Assembly: GCA_008087055.1 (NCBI GenBank) | Contig: VIEA01000001.1 | Span: 1,108,245-1,172,244, forward strand | DNA: 64,000 nt | Direction: 5' to 3' | Origin: Gammaproteobacteria bacterium LSUCC0096 | Lineage (GTDB): Bacteria > Pseudomonadota > Gammaproteobacteria > Pseudomonadales > Litorivicinaceae | In this document: positions 1 to 8,186 of the stretch, piece after piece | How positions within the stretch are numbered: the first letter of the stretch is position 1 | Layout of the letters: every line of letters begins with the position of its first letter | Program-made: the position numbers and the translations under genes | The notes under the pieces: model-generated | Told to the model about the DNA's origin: nothing | The model's input: only the letters and a program-made list of their open reading frames with translations | Database searches by the model: none

Positions 1-818
1 AAAAGAGTCCCGCCACTCGCATTCATGAAGCCACTGACCGCTTTCACCACCTCATTTTTGACCAACGGACAATCTAGGCGCTTGGCTTTTGTGTTAAATC
101 GATACGTCTGCTTAAATTCGGTATGGAGCCCCTCACCCTTCTCAATCATTCCCAAAACGGTTGAAGGATTAATTGTATCGCCGTTGTCTATACTATCGAG
201 GCCGAGTTTCTTCTCTAGCTTTGAAAGCTTAGAAATCATAGCGGAATGATTTTTCACCAAATACTGGTTATAAACCCCCGAATACACGAGTTTGCCCCGA
301 ATAGACGCCTCACTAGCCCCCATCTTGGCAGCTATTACCGCCATGTCTACGCCCTGGTCTGCTAAATCTCTGAGTTTGTATGTTTCAAGCTTGGATAAAT
401 CTTCATCAGATTGGCTAAGAAAGGCCAGGATGGACCGAAGAATCCCGCGCGTCTCATATTGTTTTGCCAGGTATTCAAGTCTGCGGTAATCCTCTTTCTC
501 TTCCTCAGATAAGGATAGACGGGCGTTTTCTACAATGGATTCATACTCCAGCTTTGCTTTCACAGCGTGTGGAGTTCTGCCAATTTTTAAACTTATTGAC
601 TCAATGGGATACAGCTCGCTAGCCAATGCCTTGAGAGTCTCTACCTCTTCCTTAGACCAGGGGGCATTTTTATTCTTCGATTGCAAAGCCTTCAATTTAG
701 CGCGTACAGATGAATCTGACCTTTGTAGCTTTTTAGCTATGCTCTCTATCGAATGGCTCTCAGAAATGAGGTTCTCCAAAACTTCGATTTCTTCAATGGT
801 CCAACGCTGAGCCGGCAT
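1..818 (-). CDS. AlbA_2 (Schlafen-type) DNA-binding protein, 3' end missing
   Basis: An uninterrupted minus-strand frame starts at ATG 816-818 and is still open at the window edge, so only the first 272 residues are visible. The N-terminus has two Trp-containing helical repeats (WTIEEIEVL near residue 6 and WSKEEVETL near 54), each followed by a helix like those of SANT/HTH modules (SIAKKLQRSDSSVRAKL, SLKIGRTPHAVKAKL). A third such segment (VIAAKMGASEASIRGKL) lies near residue 175. From about residue 227 the pattern EGLHTEFKQTYRF followed by VKAVSGFMNASGGTL is the start of the AlbA_2 domain (PF04326 family), which binds nucleic acid or nucleotide in regulators and some defence proteins. The link between the repeats and DNA recognition is inferred. 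The C-terminal effector part is outside the window. Confidence 0.8.
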   Translation of the reverse strand, partial: MPAQRWTIEEIEVLENLISESHSIESIAKKLQRSDSSVRAKLKALQSKNKNAPWSKEEVETLKALASELYPIESISLKIGRTPHAVKAKLEYESIVENARLSLSEEEKEDYRRLEYLAKQYETRGILRSILAFLSQSDEDLSKLETYKLRDLADQGVDMAVIAAKMGASEASIRGKLVYSGVYNQYLVKNHSAMISKLSKLEKKLGLDSIDNGDTINPSTVLGMIEKGEGLHTEFKQTYRFNTKAKRLDCPLVKNEVVKAVSGFMNASGGTL

Positions 819-1057
819 ACAAAAGCTTCTCTATGAATACGTGAAATTCGACAACCAATGACACTAAGAGCAAATAACTTTAAGCACCTATAAGGCTGAT
901 CGCCAATGTTCGTAGACTATCGAATTATTTCAGATCGTTATAGTGTTGAACGGATTCACTCAACAGACTTCCATTCACAACAGCGACACAACACATTACT
1001 CTTGCATTAGTTTAAGCTGAAAACAGACTTTTACACTTTGCATTACAGGACATAAGA

Positions 1058-1708
1058 GTGATCACAGCCGAGCAAATTCGACACATTGAAGCCGAATTCT
1101 TAGACGCTAAGAAACGTCGCTCAAAAATCCTTGTATTAGTCAGGAACATCTCTGTCTTTCTAGCCATTCTACTAAGTACTTCGTTCTTGTTACGGGAGCC
1201 CATGTCCGCATTTACTGTTCTTCCGGCAGCGTTGGCGGTTTTTTTTACGATGGGCTTGTTTGTTGATGACTGGTACGACGAAAACAGCCCGACCTTTGGG
1301 GTGGATGAAGAGGCAAACTATGGCTGTTTTGCGACTATTGCTATCCCATTTTTCGTTATTTTAGCCGGCTATGCGGCGACTCAAGTAACAATTCAAGCCC
1401 CCGAACTGCTGCTCCTCCCTGCATTAGCGATTATTGTTTGGCTTAACTATGGCTATTTGAAAAAGCGCCTCAGTCACGTTGCCTATCCGTATCCATTTAA
1501 CTGCTTTACCTGCTCCATGAAATCGGAATTTAGTGATACACAACACTGCCCTTTTTGTGGATTTGAAACAAAATCCAAGAATAAATTACAGGCTTTGAAA
1601 CAGCATGTTCAAAGGACACACCCCGAAATTATGGAAATAACGAGTCTACCTACTCGACGCTGTTCTAAATGTGTGTCGGCCCAAACCCATCAGCTAGATG
1701 CTAACTGA
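1058..1708 (+). CDS. Membrane protein with C-terminal zinc-finger-like segment
   Basis: This 216-residue protein starts at GTG with AGGA seven bases upstream. Residues about 24-130 form three to four hydrophobic segments. A short cytoplasmic-looking tail follows with CFTC...CPFC spacing, then an LKQHVQRTH stretch, which together look like a zinc ribbon overlapping a C2H2-type finger. A further CSKC lies close to the C-terminus. No family is recognised. A membrane-anchored, metal-binding sensor or scaffold is one possibility but is not shown. The last 19 bases overlap the convergent gene at 1690-2028. Confidence 0.65.
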   Translation: MITAEQIRHIEAEFLDAKKRRSKILVLVRNISVFLAILLSTSFLLREPMSAFTVLPAALAVFFTMGLFVDDWYDENSPTFGVDEEANYGCFATIAIPFFVILAGYAATQVTIQAPELLLLPALAIIVWLNYGYLKKRLSHVAYPYPFNCFTCSMKSEFSDTQHCPFCGFETKSKNKLQALKQHVQRTHPEIMEITSLPTRRCSKCVSAQTHQLDAN

Positions 1709-2028
1709 GCGATCAAGAGAACCACTAATCCACCAACCACTGGTATCAGTCCAGCAACAAACTGTATTGCTTGCGCAACCGAACTAGTCCGCTGAAAGCG
1801 GCTAAACGTCCAATGATAGGTCATAACTATAATCGCGGCACCAATCAAAATGAGGAACGTCAATATCGGTGATCCTAAATGCGGATCTAATGCTAAGCCA
1901 GTAAAAGCAATCACAAAGGCAAAGACATAGGTTGGAATCAATAAACTCACTGTCCAGAGAATTGGTCTCTCATTGATTAACTCCACAAAAGCGTCAAACC
2001 AATTCAGCTTTTGGTTATTTAAAGCCAT
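1690..2028 (-). CDS. Small integral membrane protein, unknown function
   Basis: This 112-residue protein has three clear hydrophobic segments (about residues 24-45, 50-70 and 86-108) and begins with a soluble Asn/Lys-containing stretch. GGAGA lies just upstream of the ATG, which supports the start. It converges on and slightly overlaps the zinc-finger membrane gene and is divergent from the gene at 2122. No family is recognised. Confidence 0.6.
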   Translation of the reverse strand: MALNNQKLNWFDAFVELINERPILWTVSLLIPTYVFAFVIAFTGLALDPHLGSPILTFLILIGAAIIVMTYHWTFSRFQRTSSVAQAIQFVAGLIPVVGGLVVLLIAQLASS

Positions 2029-2121
2029 GACTTCTCCATTGTTTCTTCGCTAGCACTCCAATGTCTTTTGATCGAGTACTGATTTAATTCAACCGTACAC
2101 GATCTGAACCGGAGTACCAAT

Positions 2122-3069
2122 ATGAAGCATCCCGTTGTGTTCTTAGTGCAGGTATTTGCATGGTTACTATTGTTTGGAGTAATCGCTGCGACATGGGCTG
2201 GCGTCACCTACCCCAATGGTCGAGCTAAAGCCTATTCGTCTGAATTTTCAAAAATACATCCTATGTGTGTGCATCGTGTTCTGATCGACGATCGATACGA
2301 ATCATCAATCAATCTCCAAATTTGTCATGCTGAATACAAGAACTACCCAATTGTTGTCGAAAGCGTCAAGTCAGTACTTGGTGATCAAACTCTGATTCGT
2401 GTCTCTGCTACCAAACAATCCAAAGATGGTGGCGAATGGGTTGTTGGATATTCGTTCGCGGAGGATGATGCAGGCCAAAACGGACCGTTCTTAATCAATC
2501 TATTTACCAGGTCTCCCGATGAGGTCGAGCTCAGCTCACTGGCAGGAGTCAGTCAGAACAATACCGAACACACGCTGACAGCACATTTTCTTGAGGGCGT
2601 CGGTGATCGCTGTCAAGGCGGGTATGTCGAGTTGATGGGTATGGCAAGCCGTCAGGAGATCGCTCTATCGCAGGCATCAACACTTTATGCACTGCTCAAT
2701 CCACTCGGTCAATTACTGAAGCGTGAACAAAATGCTGTTAGAGCCAGCTTTCCGGAGTGGGAAGCAGGTGATCTGATCAGTGATGCCCCGACAGAATGCG
2801 TGGGCAGACTGATTGGTGTCTACGATCATGTTTCTGAATCCACAACCGTGAATGCCGTTGCCGTGGATTATGACGCATTACTGCGACAGTCTCGTAATGC
2901 CACAGAAGCTTGTATTGCAGATGCAATCGTCCGAGCCAGAGACGATGGCTCATTTCAAAGCGGCCCTTACGCAGTCTATGGACTTGATCACTGGAACAAC
3001 GTTCTCGGCTACGTTCACCAACGCTGCGGCACCGATCAAGCATTCAATCCTATCAATCGTGGAATCTAA
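2122..3069 (+). CDS. Membrane-anchored extracytoplasmic protein, unknown
   Basis: This 315-residue protein has an N-terminal signal anchor (residues about 5-28) followed by a soluble region. The mature part has at least six cysteines, including HPMCVH, LQICHAE and the C-terminal HQRCGT, so disulphides in the periplasm are plausible. A GGAG motif eight bases before the ATG supports the start. The next gene follows after 12 bases and is probably co-transcribed. I recognise no family. Confidence 0.65.
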   Translation: MKHPVVFLVQVFAWLLLFGVIAATWAGVTYPNGRAKAYSSEFSKIHPMCVHRVLIDDRYESSINLQICHAEYKNYPIVVESVKSVLGDQTLIRVSATKQSKDGGEWVVGYSFAEDDAGQNGPFLINLFTRSPDEVELSSLAGVSQNNTEHTLTAHFLEGVGDRCQGGYVELMGMASRQEIALSQASTLYALLNPLGQLLKREQNAVRASFPEWEAGDLISDAPTECVGRLIGVYDHVSESTTVNAVAVDYDALLRQSRNATEACIADAIVRARDDGSFQSGPYAVYGLDHWNNVLGYVHQRCGTDQAFNPINRGI

Positions 3070-3081
3070 GGAAATCACACC

Positions 3082-3372
3082 ATGACTTATCATCAAATCA
3101 TCGACGATATTTTCGACTACTGCGTTGAATTACTCATCATTGCTGCTCGCGCGATCGGCATGACCTACGAAGAAATTAATGTTTGGTTTTTTATCGTGTT
3201 TGAACCACTAGTATTTTTTATGGTCTTGCTCTATGCGCTTAAACTAAAAACTCAGAACAATCACTTAAAAAAGCAATATCAGATCGCTAAGTCTTTTACT
3301 ACCACAGTCATTAATGAAAAAGCTGGCATCACTTATGCAGGATTTCAGACAGACGCCCATTCGGTGTCATAA
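3082..3372 (+). CDS. Small single-pass membrane protein
   Basis: This 96-residue protein is preceded by AAGGA and lies 12 bases downstream of the gene ending at 3069. It has an amphipathic N-terminus, a conserved-looking MTYEEINVWFF segment, one strong transmembrane helix (about residues 37-55) and a charged coiled-coil-like tail (KTQNNHLKKQYQ). Small proteins with a YEEINV motif before a transmembrane helix recur in bacteria, but no function is known to me. It probably works with its upstream neighbour. Confidence 0.6.
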   Translation: MTYHQIIDDIFDYCVELLIIAARAIGMTYEEINVWFFIVFEPLVFFMVLLYALKLKTQNNHLKKQYQIAKSFTTTVINEKAGITYAGFQTDAHSVS

Positions 3373-3502
3373 AACAGACGGTTCATTCTGGTCTCAGCGG
3401 GAATCGCTTCAATCGGGTGAATGGGTCTAAGTAAGTGGAATGTATTTTATCTTCAACGGAATCAAGCCCTCAGGACACTAGCGCCCTGGGGGCTTGGTGC
3501 TT

Positions 3503-3751
3503 TTATAACTGCGTCGTTGGCCCATCTGGGTAGTAACCTCCAAATGAACACGACGGAACATCCCGTATCCACTTATCGTCATCAGACAGCTGCGGAGCCA
3601 TCTCACACCACATCAAGCGTCTCTCTTTTTTGAATTGCTGAAAGTCTTGAACAGTCTCGAATGGACCGTGATCACTCGCCGACGAATCAACTAAAACCGT
3701 AGTGAGTCCAAAAGCCACACAGCACATCATCAATTGCGTTTTGAAAGACAT
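3503..3751 (-). CDS. Small secreted protein candidate
   Basis: This 82-residue frame opens with a plausible signal peptide (MSFKTQLMMCCVAFGLTT, cleavage probably near residue 25) and has a short polar mature part with two further Cys residues. A weak GAGAG ribosome site lies upstream. The opposite-strand frame at 3421-3633 is less protein-like. No family is recognised. Confidence 0.45.
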   Translation of the reverse strand: MSFKTQLMMCCVAFGLTTVLVDSSASDHGPFETVQDFQQFKKERRLMWCEMAPQLSDDDKWIRDVPSCSFGGYYPDGPTTQL

Positions 3752-3874
3752 AAACTCTCAATCTATATATCTAACTCTTAGAGTCTCTCAATAACAAAAA
3801 GTTTCATTTTTTAATCATGATTAAAAACGAATTTCCGTTTAGGCTTACCTCTGATTTGATGACAGGAACTAGGT

Positions 3875-4321
3875 TTGACTGACGTACTAAATTTTCTGGA
3901 ACAAACCTCTGGTGATCATAGAAAACGAATGATCACGGATATTTGGGCTTGGCATGACGATGAATGGGAAAATGAACACGATTTTATTCAGTGGCTTTTT
4001 CCGCTCAATGAGAAAAGCATGTCTGTACCCAATGCGCCAGTTATCCGTGAACCGGAAGTGTCGTGGATCAAAGACTCAAAAGTGGCGCAAGATTCATTAC
4101 GCCGCAGCACTGAGCGTTACAAAGAATTCCTCACCCAAGAAAAGGATTGGAAACTGCCGAATAACCACAACCACCTTAGAATCACTCGCGTCATCAAATC
4201 GCTCAGAATGCTTTGTGGTGATGAGGAAGCCAACGCATTTAAATACTGGGTTGCGGGTCAACTTGGCGACAAAATCGATCTTATCAACACAAAAACCAAA
4301 CAGTTTTGGCGCTTAGCCTAA
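3875..4321 (+). CDS. OGFr-domain protein (opioid growth factor receptor conserved region)
   Basis: This 148-residue protein reads from TTG (CAGGAA upstream). The segment ENEHDFIQWLFPLNEKS followed by NAPVI is the hallmark of the OGFr_N domain, which was named from the vertebrate opioid growth factor receptor and also occurs as stand-alone bacterial proteins. The remainder (KEFLTQEKDWKLPNNHNHLRITRVIKS) fits the helical part of the domain. The bacterial function is unknown, and opioid binding should not be assumed. It is a single gene, convergent with the anti-sigma gene on its right. The TTG start and island location fit acquired DNA. Confidence 0.75.
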   Translation: MTDVLNFLEQTSGDHRKRMITDIWAWHDDEWENEHDFIQWLFPLNEKSMSVPNAPVIREPEVSWIKDSKVAQDSLRRSTERYKEFLTQEKDWKLPNNHNHLRITRVIKSLRMLCGDEEANAFKYWVAGQLGDKIDLINTKTKQFWRLA

Positions 4322-4358
4322 TGACCGATCAAAACATCGGTTACCCAAGCTTTAATCT

Positions 4359-5105
4359 CTAACGATTCGATTCAACAAAAAGACTGACTTCACGCATCGC
4401 CATCTGATAATCCCGCTTGAAAACTGACTCACCTTGGATAATCTTCGACATAATCTTTGCTCCTGGCAAACCATCCTGAACCAGCTGTTCAATACAAACT
4501 GTAGCCATGGCAATTTCAGGGTCGGCCTCCTCCGGCACAATTTTTCGGAGAGTCATCACAGAATTTTCTAATTTTTGAAGTGCTGAACTTGATTCAGGAA
4601 AAGCCCTGACAAACAGTCCGTTGATTCCAACGAACTCGTCCAAGTGGCGAGCCAACTCTATGCCTATACGGACTGGGTTAATGGCACGTTCGCCAATTGC
4701 AGATAAATCAATGTCATCACGTCTCGATGGAGCGCGCTCCATACTCATCATATTCATGGATACGTCGGAAACTGTTCCGTAAATATCAGAAGCCAATTCA
4801 TCAAGAATTCGCCTGAGTCGAGCTGAGTCTGGAATAAGCCTTCTGATAGCTTGAATGTCCGCATCAATAGACCGAGGTTCATACTGCTCAACCATGCGAA
4901 CGAATGAACGATAAGCTGGGTCATTGCGAGTCACTTCCTGAAATAAACCTGCAATTTGATCAGCAACAGCTTTGTGCTCTTCGAGTTTCTTCCGACTGAG
5001 ATTGAATGACTCTGCCTGAAAATCGATCTGTTGGCGCTCGTAATCCGAAAGCTCTCCGTCAACATAGCGACTAATTTCTTCAGCTGTAAGAACTTTAGGT
5101 CCCAT
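4359..5105 (-). CDS. Putative anti-sigma factor paired with ECF-type sigma
   Basis: This 248-residue protein has its start fixed by an ATG that overlaps the sigma-factor stop (TGATG) and a strong AAAGGAGG placed seven bases before it; an upstream in-frame start would lie inside the sigma gene. The N-terminal region (LTAEEISRYVDGELSDYERQQ) resembles the short helical 'sigma-binding' heads of anti-sigma proteins. The rest is helical and soluble, with no transmembrane helix and no visible CxxC zinc site. The role is inferred from coupling to the sigma gene. It could also be a regulated client instead of an inhibitor. Confidence 0.55.
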   Translation of the reverse strand: MGPKVLTAEEISRYVDGELSDYERQQIDFQAESFNLSRKKLEEHKAVADQIAGLFQEVTRNDPAYRSFVRMVEQYEPRSIDADIQAIRRLIPDSARLRRILDELASDIYGTVSDVSMNMMSMERAPSRRDDIDLSAIGERAINPVRIGIELARHLDEFVGINGLFVRAFPESSSALQKLENSVMTLRKIVPEEADPEIAMATVCIEQLVQDGLPGAKIMSKIIQGESVFKRDYQMAMREVSLFVESNR

Positions 5106-5578
5106 CAATGACCTCCTTTCATAAAGGTCAGGAATGCGGTGCGACATCTGCTGATTGCTCCGGCTACAGCACCCTCAGTCATCCCTAGCATGGTTGCAAT
5201 CTCAACGTACCGATATCGCTCAGCCACCAATCCCAGAAGGGACTGACACTGCTCTGATAATTTACGGAAGACCTTCATCGTGTCTATGTAAGACGTTGAG
5301 ATACCTGGCTGAGAGCAGGCAACCTCAAACTCAGCGTCATCGAGGTGAACCGTTCGTCGTGAAGCTCTCCATTTCTCAATGTGCACGTTACGTACGGTGC
5401 GCTTTCCGTATGCAATGAAGTTAATTTCTTCTCCACCAAGTTGCGGTAATCGCTTCAATATTCTTTCCAACGCTTCCTGCACAAGTTCATTGGCCTCATC
5501 AGGATGTCCCACACGAGATCGCGCGTAAACCATCATGTGGGGGATAGCGGCTACCAGCTGCTTTTTTAATTCATCCAT
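5105..5578 (-). CDS. RNA polymerase ECF-type sigma factor
   Basis: This protein is 157 residues from the ATG at 5578; a GTG at 5614 would add 12 residues, but GGAAAT lies properly before the ATG. Sigma region 2 is visible as HPDEANELVQEALERILKRL (about residues 23-42). Sigma region 4 is near the C-terminus (YRYVEIATMLGMTEGAVAGAISRCR), a helix-turn-helix that would read the -35 element. The length is typical of ECF sigmas. It is the first gene of a two-gene unit with the putative anti-sigma. Its target promoters cannot be told from this window. Confidence 0.8.
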   Translation of the reverse strand: MDELKKQLVAAIPHMMVYARSRVGHPDEANELVQEALERILKRLPQLGGEEINFIAYGKRTVRNVHIEKWRASRRTVHLDDAEFEVACSQPGISTSYIDTMKVFRKLSEQCQSLLGLVAERYRYVEIATMLGMTEGAVAGAISRCRTAFLTFMKGGH

Positions 5579-5642
5579 TGAGATTTCCGGTCCAACATCA
5601 TTCGTTTGTAACACGCGATCATTAGGTACTCAAACAGACACA

Positions 5643-6530
5643 TCACACCATTGAACCCCAAAACATATGGATTAATTGGCCGGATTTACTTTGAATTAAG
5701 CGTCCAGTGGAATCACCCTTTGGTACCCAAGCATTCTCCAATCCAAAAGCCTCACTGAGCTCCCAATTCACTGTCCTCAATTCTTCAGGTTTGGATATCC
5801 GCAGCTCACTGGCAAGCCGAGATTCGCTCAGCCACGACCGCACAGCTTTCTTACAATAACTAATGCAAAACCGCGGATAACAAAATAGTTCGATAAAAGG
5901 ATGCTTCACTCCCTCTACAACAAAACCATGGGCATTCATCTTCTCTAAGTACACTTCGATATCGTATTGATCCACGATATCTGACTTATCGAATATTTCG
6001 CCCAAATTATCGGATCGTGACGACACATCATGAGATGCAGCAACACGATCAACACTTGCCCACATCTCAGATTGAATTGAATGATCAAGCTTGTTTTTGA
6101 TCATCGTCGCCTTCGACATTTTCATTGATGGAGTCGCTGCAAAATCCGCCTTTCTGAAAGAGGCAGGCGCTCGACGATCATAGGACCAGCGACCGCGCTC
6201 TACGCAATTCACTGGGACAGACAGACTAGATTGTGGACCAATTACCATTGAGCGTTCGACGATGCGATTCTGCTTCGCCCCTACTAGTGCCTCACCGTCT
6301 AACAACACCAAGTAGCTATCGCTCTTGTTCGTTACCGAGATGCGACCGACTACGCCGCTTTCTGACAACTCTGAGGCATCAACTAACCCTTGATCGAATA
6401 ACTCATCAAAACCAACGAATCCTTCAGGTGGCATGGCTTCATTGATAAAAATTGGAGTGAGTCTCAAATTGCCGAACTCTTGCAGCTCACCAAACTCTAA
6501 ACTTGCGTACGCCTCTTTAAACAACTGCAT
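5643..6530 (-). CDS. ARPP-1 family (DUF6569) protein
   Basis: This 295-residue protein has a perfect AAGGAGG upstream. Residues about 45-120 carry the family core: VVGRISVTNKSD, then LVLLDGEALVGAKQNRIVE and VPVNCVERGRWSY, the signature of the ARPP-1 domain (ARG and Rhodanese-Phosphatase-superfamily-Associated Protein). The family name records that members sit beside ADP-ribosylglycohydrolases and phosphatases. Here a metallophosphoesterase is the next gene and a DraG-like ADP-ribosylglycohydrolase lies 1.6 kb further. The biochemical role is not established. A part in handling ADP-ribose or a related nucleotide is inferred from context. Confidence 0.85.
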   Translation of the reverse strand: MQLFKEAYASLEFGELQEFGNLRLTPIFINEAMPPEGFVGFDELFDQGLVDASELSESGVVGRISVTNKSDSYLVLLDGEALVGAKQNRIVERSMVIGPQSSLSVPVNCVERGRWSYDRRAPASFRKADFAATPSMKMSKATMIKNKLDHSIQSEMWASVDRVAASHDVSSRSDNLGEIFDKSDIVDQYDIEVYLEKMNAHGFVVEGVKHPFIELFCYPRFCISYCKKAVRSWLSESRLASELRISKPEELRTVNWELSEAFGLENAWVPKGDSTGRLIQSKSGQLIHMFWGSMV

Positions 6531-6606
6531 ATAGCCTCCTTATTTAGCTTCAGTTAGAACAGTCATTTACAGAAACGAGTCAACTCACAATTTTCTTCGC
6601 AGTAAT

Positions 6607-7545
6607 TTAGATTTTTTGGTTTTCCACTCTGGGTACGGAAATAAACTTCTCATTCAAAAGTTCTTTTTCACCATCAAATCGATAGGCCACAAGGCTTCCG
6701 CCTGACTTAGCAACTGAGTAATCAAGACAAGCTATATTTTTGGCAAGAGGGATGGGTGGACCATCAAGCCAGTAGTGACCAATGAAAACGATAGGATCAC
6801 TTTCAGGATACATTACGAGAGCTTCTGCAGGCATAGGATCAGTCGGAATGTCTTTCCTGGCGTCTTCTGGACCCATATAGCAATCTCTATAAGTCCCAAT
6901 TTCGCCCCACCAACGCGTTCGCATCACGGTGCGTCGAGTACCTTCTTTATCGTGATAGAAAGCCCCGTGAGGTAAAGGTGTTTCCTTACCTTTGAGTAAC
7001 GTTTCGATAGCACGAAATTCCCTAGTCCCTGTGGTCGAGGCTGATACAAGTAGTTCATCGGTCAAGTACTGAGAACTATATCGCCCCTGCAGGAAGTCAA
7101 TTTCTCTCTGATCCCAACACGCATGAACAACTCGCCAATCAGGGAGATCAATCCAAAGCGGCAAGGTCTTAAACCAGGCGAGCGTCTCTGCATACCCAGT
7201 TGGATCATCAGCAAATTCATCAATAAAGGCTTTGTGCTGCCTCATATTTTTTTCGGAATGTTCACGTAAAGGCTTACCGTTAGTACCGGTGGTTCCAAAA
7301 GCAATCGCGTTAAATTCATGATTACCCATCACGCATCGCGCATTTCCGGCAGCCACCATTGATCGAACGATATCGATCGTCTCTCGCTGCCACGAACCAC
7401 GGTCCACAAGATCACCTACGAAAATTGCTATTCGGTTTTCATCATGCGTAAACCCGCACGATGTTTCCTGATAACCAAGCTTTGTCAGCAACGCCCTCAA
7501 CGATGGTGCTTCACCGTGTATATCTCCAATTAAATCAAATCCCAT
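6607..7545 (-). CDS. PPP-type metallophosphoesterase
   Basis: This 312-residue calcineurin-like phosphoesterase has the three N-terminal metal-binding blocks in order: GDIHG (residues 7-11), GDLVDRG (about 44-50) and GNHE (about 74-77), with VVHACWD and GHYW supplying later histidines. Family members act as Ser/Thr phosphatases or as dinucleoside polyphosphate hydrolases. The substrate is not evident. A GAGGAGGAG ribosome site sits just before the ATG. Lying between the ARPP-1 gene and the ADP-ribosylglycohydrolase, it may act on a nucleotide or phospho-protein in the same pathway (inference). Confidence 0.85.
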   Translation of the reverse strand: MGFDLIGDIHGEAPSLRALLTKLGYQETSCGFTHDENRIAIFVGDLVDRGSWQRETIDIVRSMVAAGNARCVMGNHEFNAIAFGTTGTNGKPLREHSEKNMRQHKAFIDEFADDPTGYAETLAWFKTLPLWIDLPDWRVVHACWDQREIDFLQGRYSSQYLTDELLVSASTTGTREFRAIETLLKGKETPLPHGAFYHDKEGTRRTVMRTRWWGEIGTYRDCYMGPEDARKDIPTDPMPAEALVMYPESDPIVFIGHYWLDGPPIPLAKNIACLDYSVAKSGGSLVAYRFDGEKELLNEKFISVPRVENQKI

Positions 7546-7613
7546 TTCTCCTCCTCTCGAACGTGTCTCGAATCATGGGTGTCGCCGGCACTAAACTGGA
7601 TTACTCTATTCAC

Positions 7614-8186
7614 ATGCCAGCTATTTATTACATGCCAGGTCGTGGCGGTCGGCTAAGCGCGGGGCTGGGCCTTGAGCTCTCTGCTAGAGGCTATGACCTC
7701 ATTGGCCGAGAAATCGCGGGTCCAGGACCACGCGACCAATCAAATCCATTCGCCTCTTTATCCTTTCAGCAGCAAGTAGAAGTCGTTCAACACGACTTGA
7801 AGACTCATGCATGGACACCAGAAGCTCTGGTGATTGGCAATTCATTTGGCGCATATCTCATCGCCCACAGTATTCTTCAGTTAGGATGTTTTCCGGGAAA
7901 ATGTCTCTTCATATCTCCAGTGCTTGGAGCCGTTAAGACAACCGGTATGCTGTTCAAGCCGCCAAAGTCAGGCGCCCTGAAAGATGCGATCGATGATCGA
8001 TCATTCCCCTCAATAATACTCGATATTATCGTCGGTTCAAGAGACGAACACTTTCTTCCCGATCTCGCTGAAAAACTGGATCGAATCACGATCGGCAGCG
8101 TTAAGACGGTCGATGGTGAAGGGCACCGTCTTAATCACGAGATTCTGAAAACGAAGCTGGATCAATGGCTCCCATCGACTCTCTGA
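7614..8186 (+). CDS. Alpha/beta hydrolase
   Basis: The 190-residue form starts at the ATG giving MPAIYYMPGRGGRL, the usual first strand of this fold. An alternative ATG at 7575 adds 13 residues, and neither has a clear ribosome site. The nucleophile elbow GNSFGAY is central. A late Asp (IIVGSRDEHF) and the His of DGEGHRL complete a catalytic triad. The size matches small RBBP9/YdeN-like serine hydrolases. It is divergent from the metallophosphoesterase, and its 3' end overlaps the convergent ADP-ribosylglycohydrolase gene by 25 bases. The substrate is unknown. Confidence 0.75.
   Translation: MPAIYYMPGRGGRLSAGLGLELSARGYDLIGREIAGPGPRDQSNPFASLSFQQQVEVVQHDLKTHAWTPEALVIGNSFGAYLIAHSILQLGCFPGKCLFISPVLGAVKTTGMLFKPPKSGALKDAIDDRSFPSIILDIIVGSRDEHFLPDLAEKLDRITIGSVKTVDGEGHRLNHEILKTKLDQWLPSTL

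Noticed and set aside
3421-3633. Open frame on the + strand opposite the small secreted protein
   Set aside because: The product has no domain or signal features and lies over the better-supported minus-strand frame.
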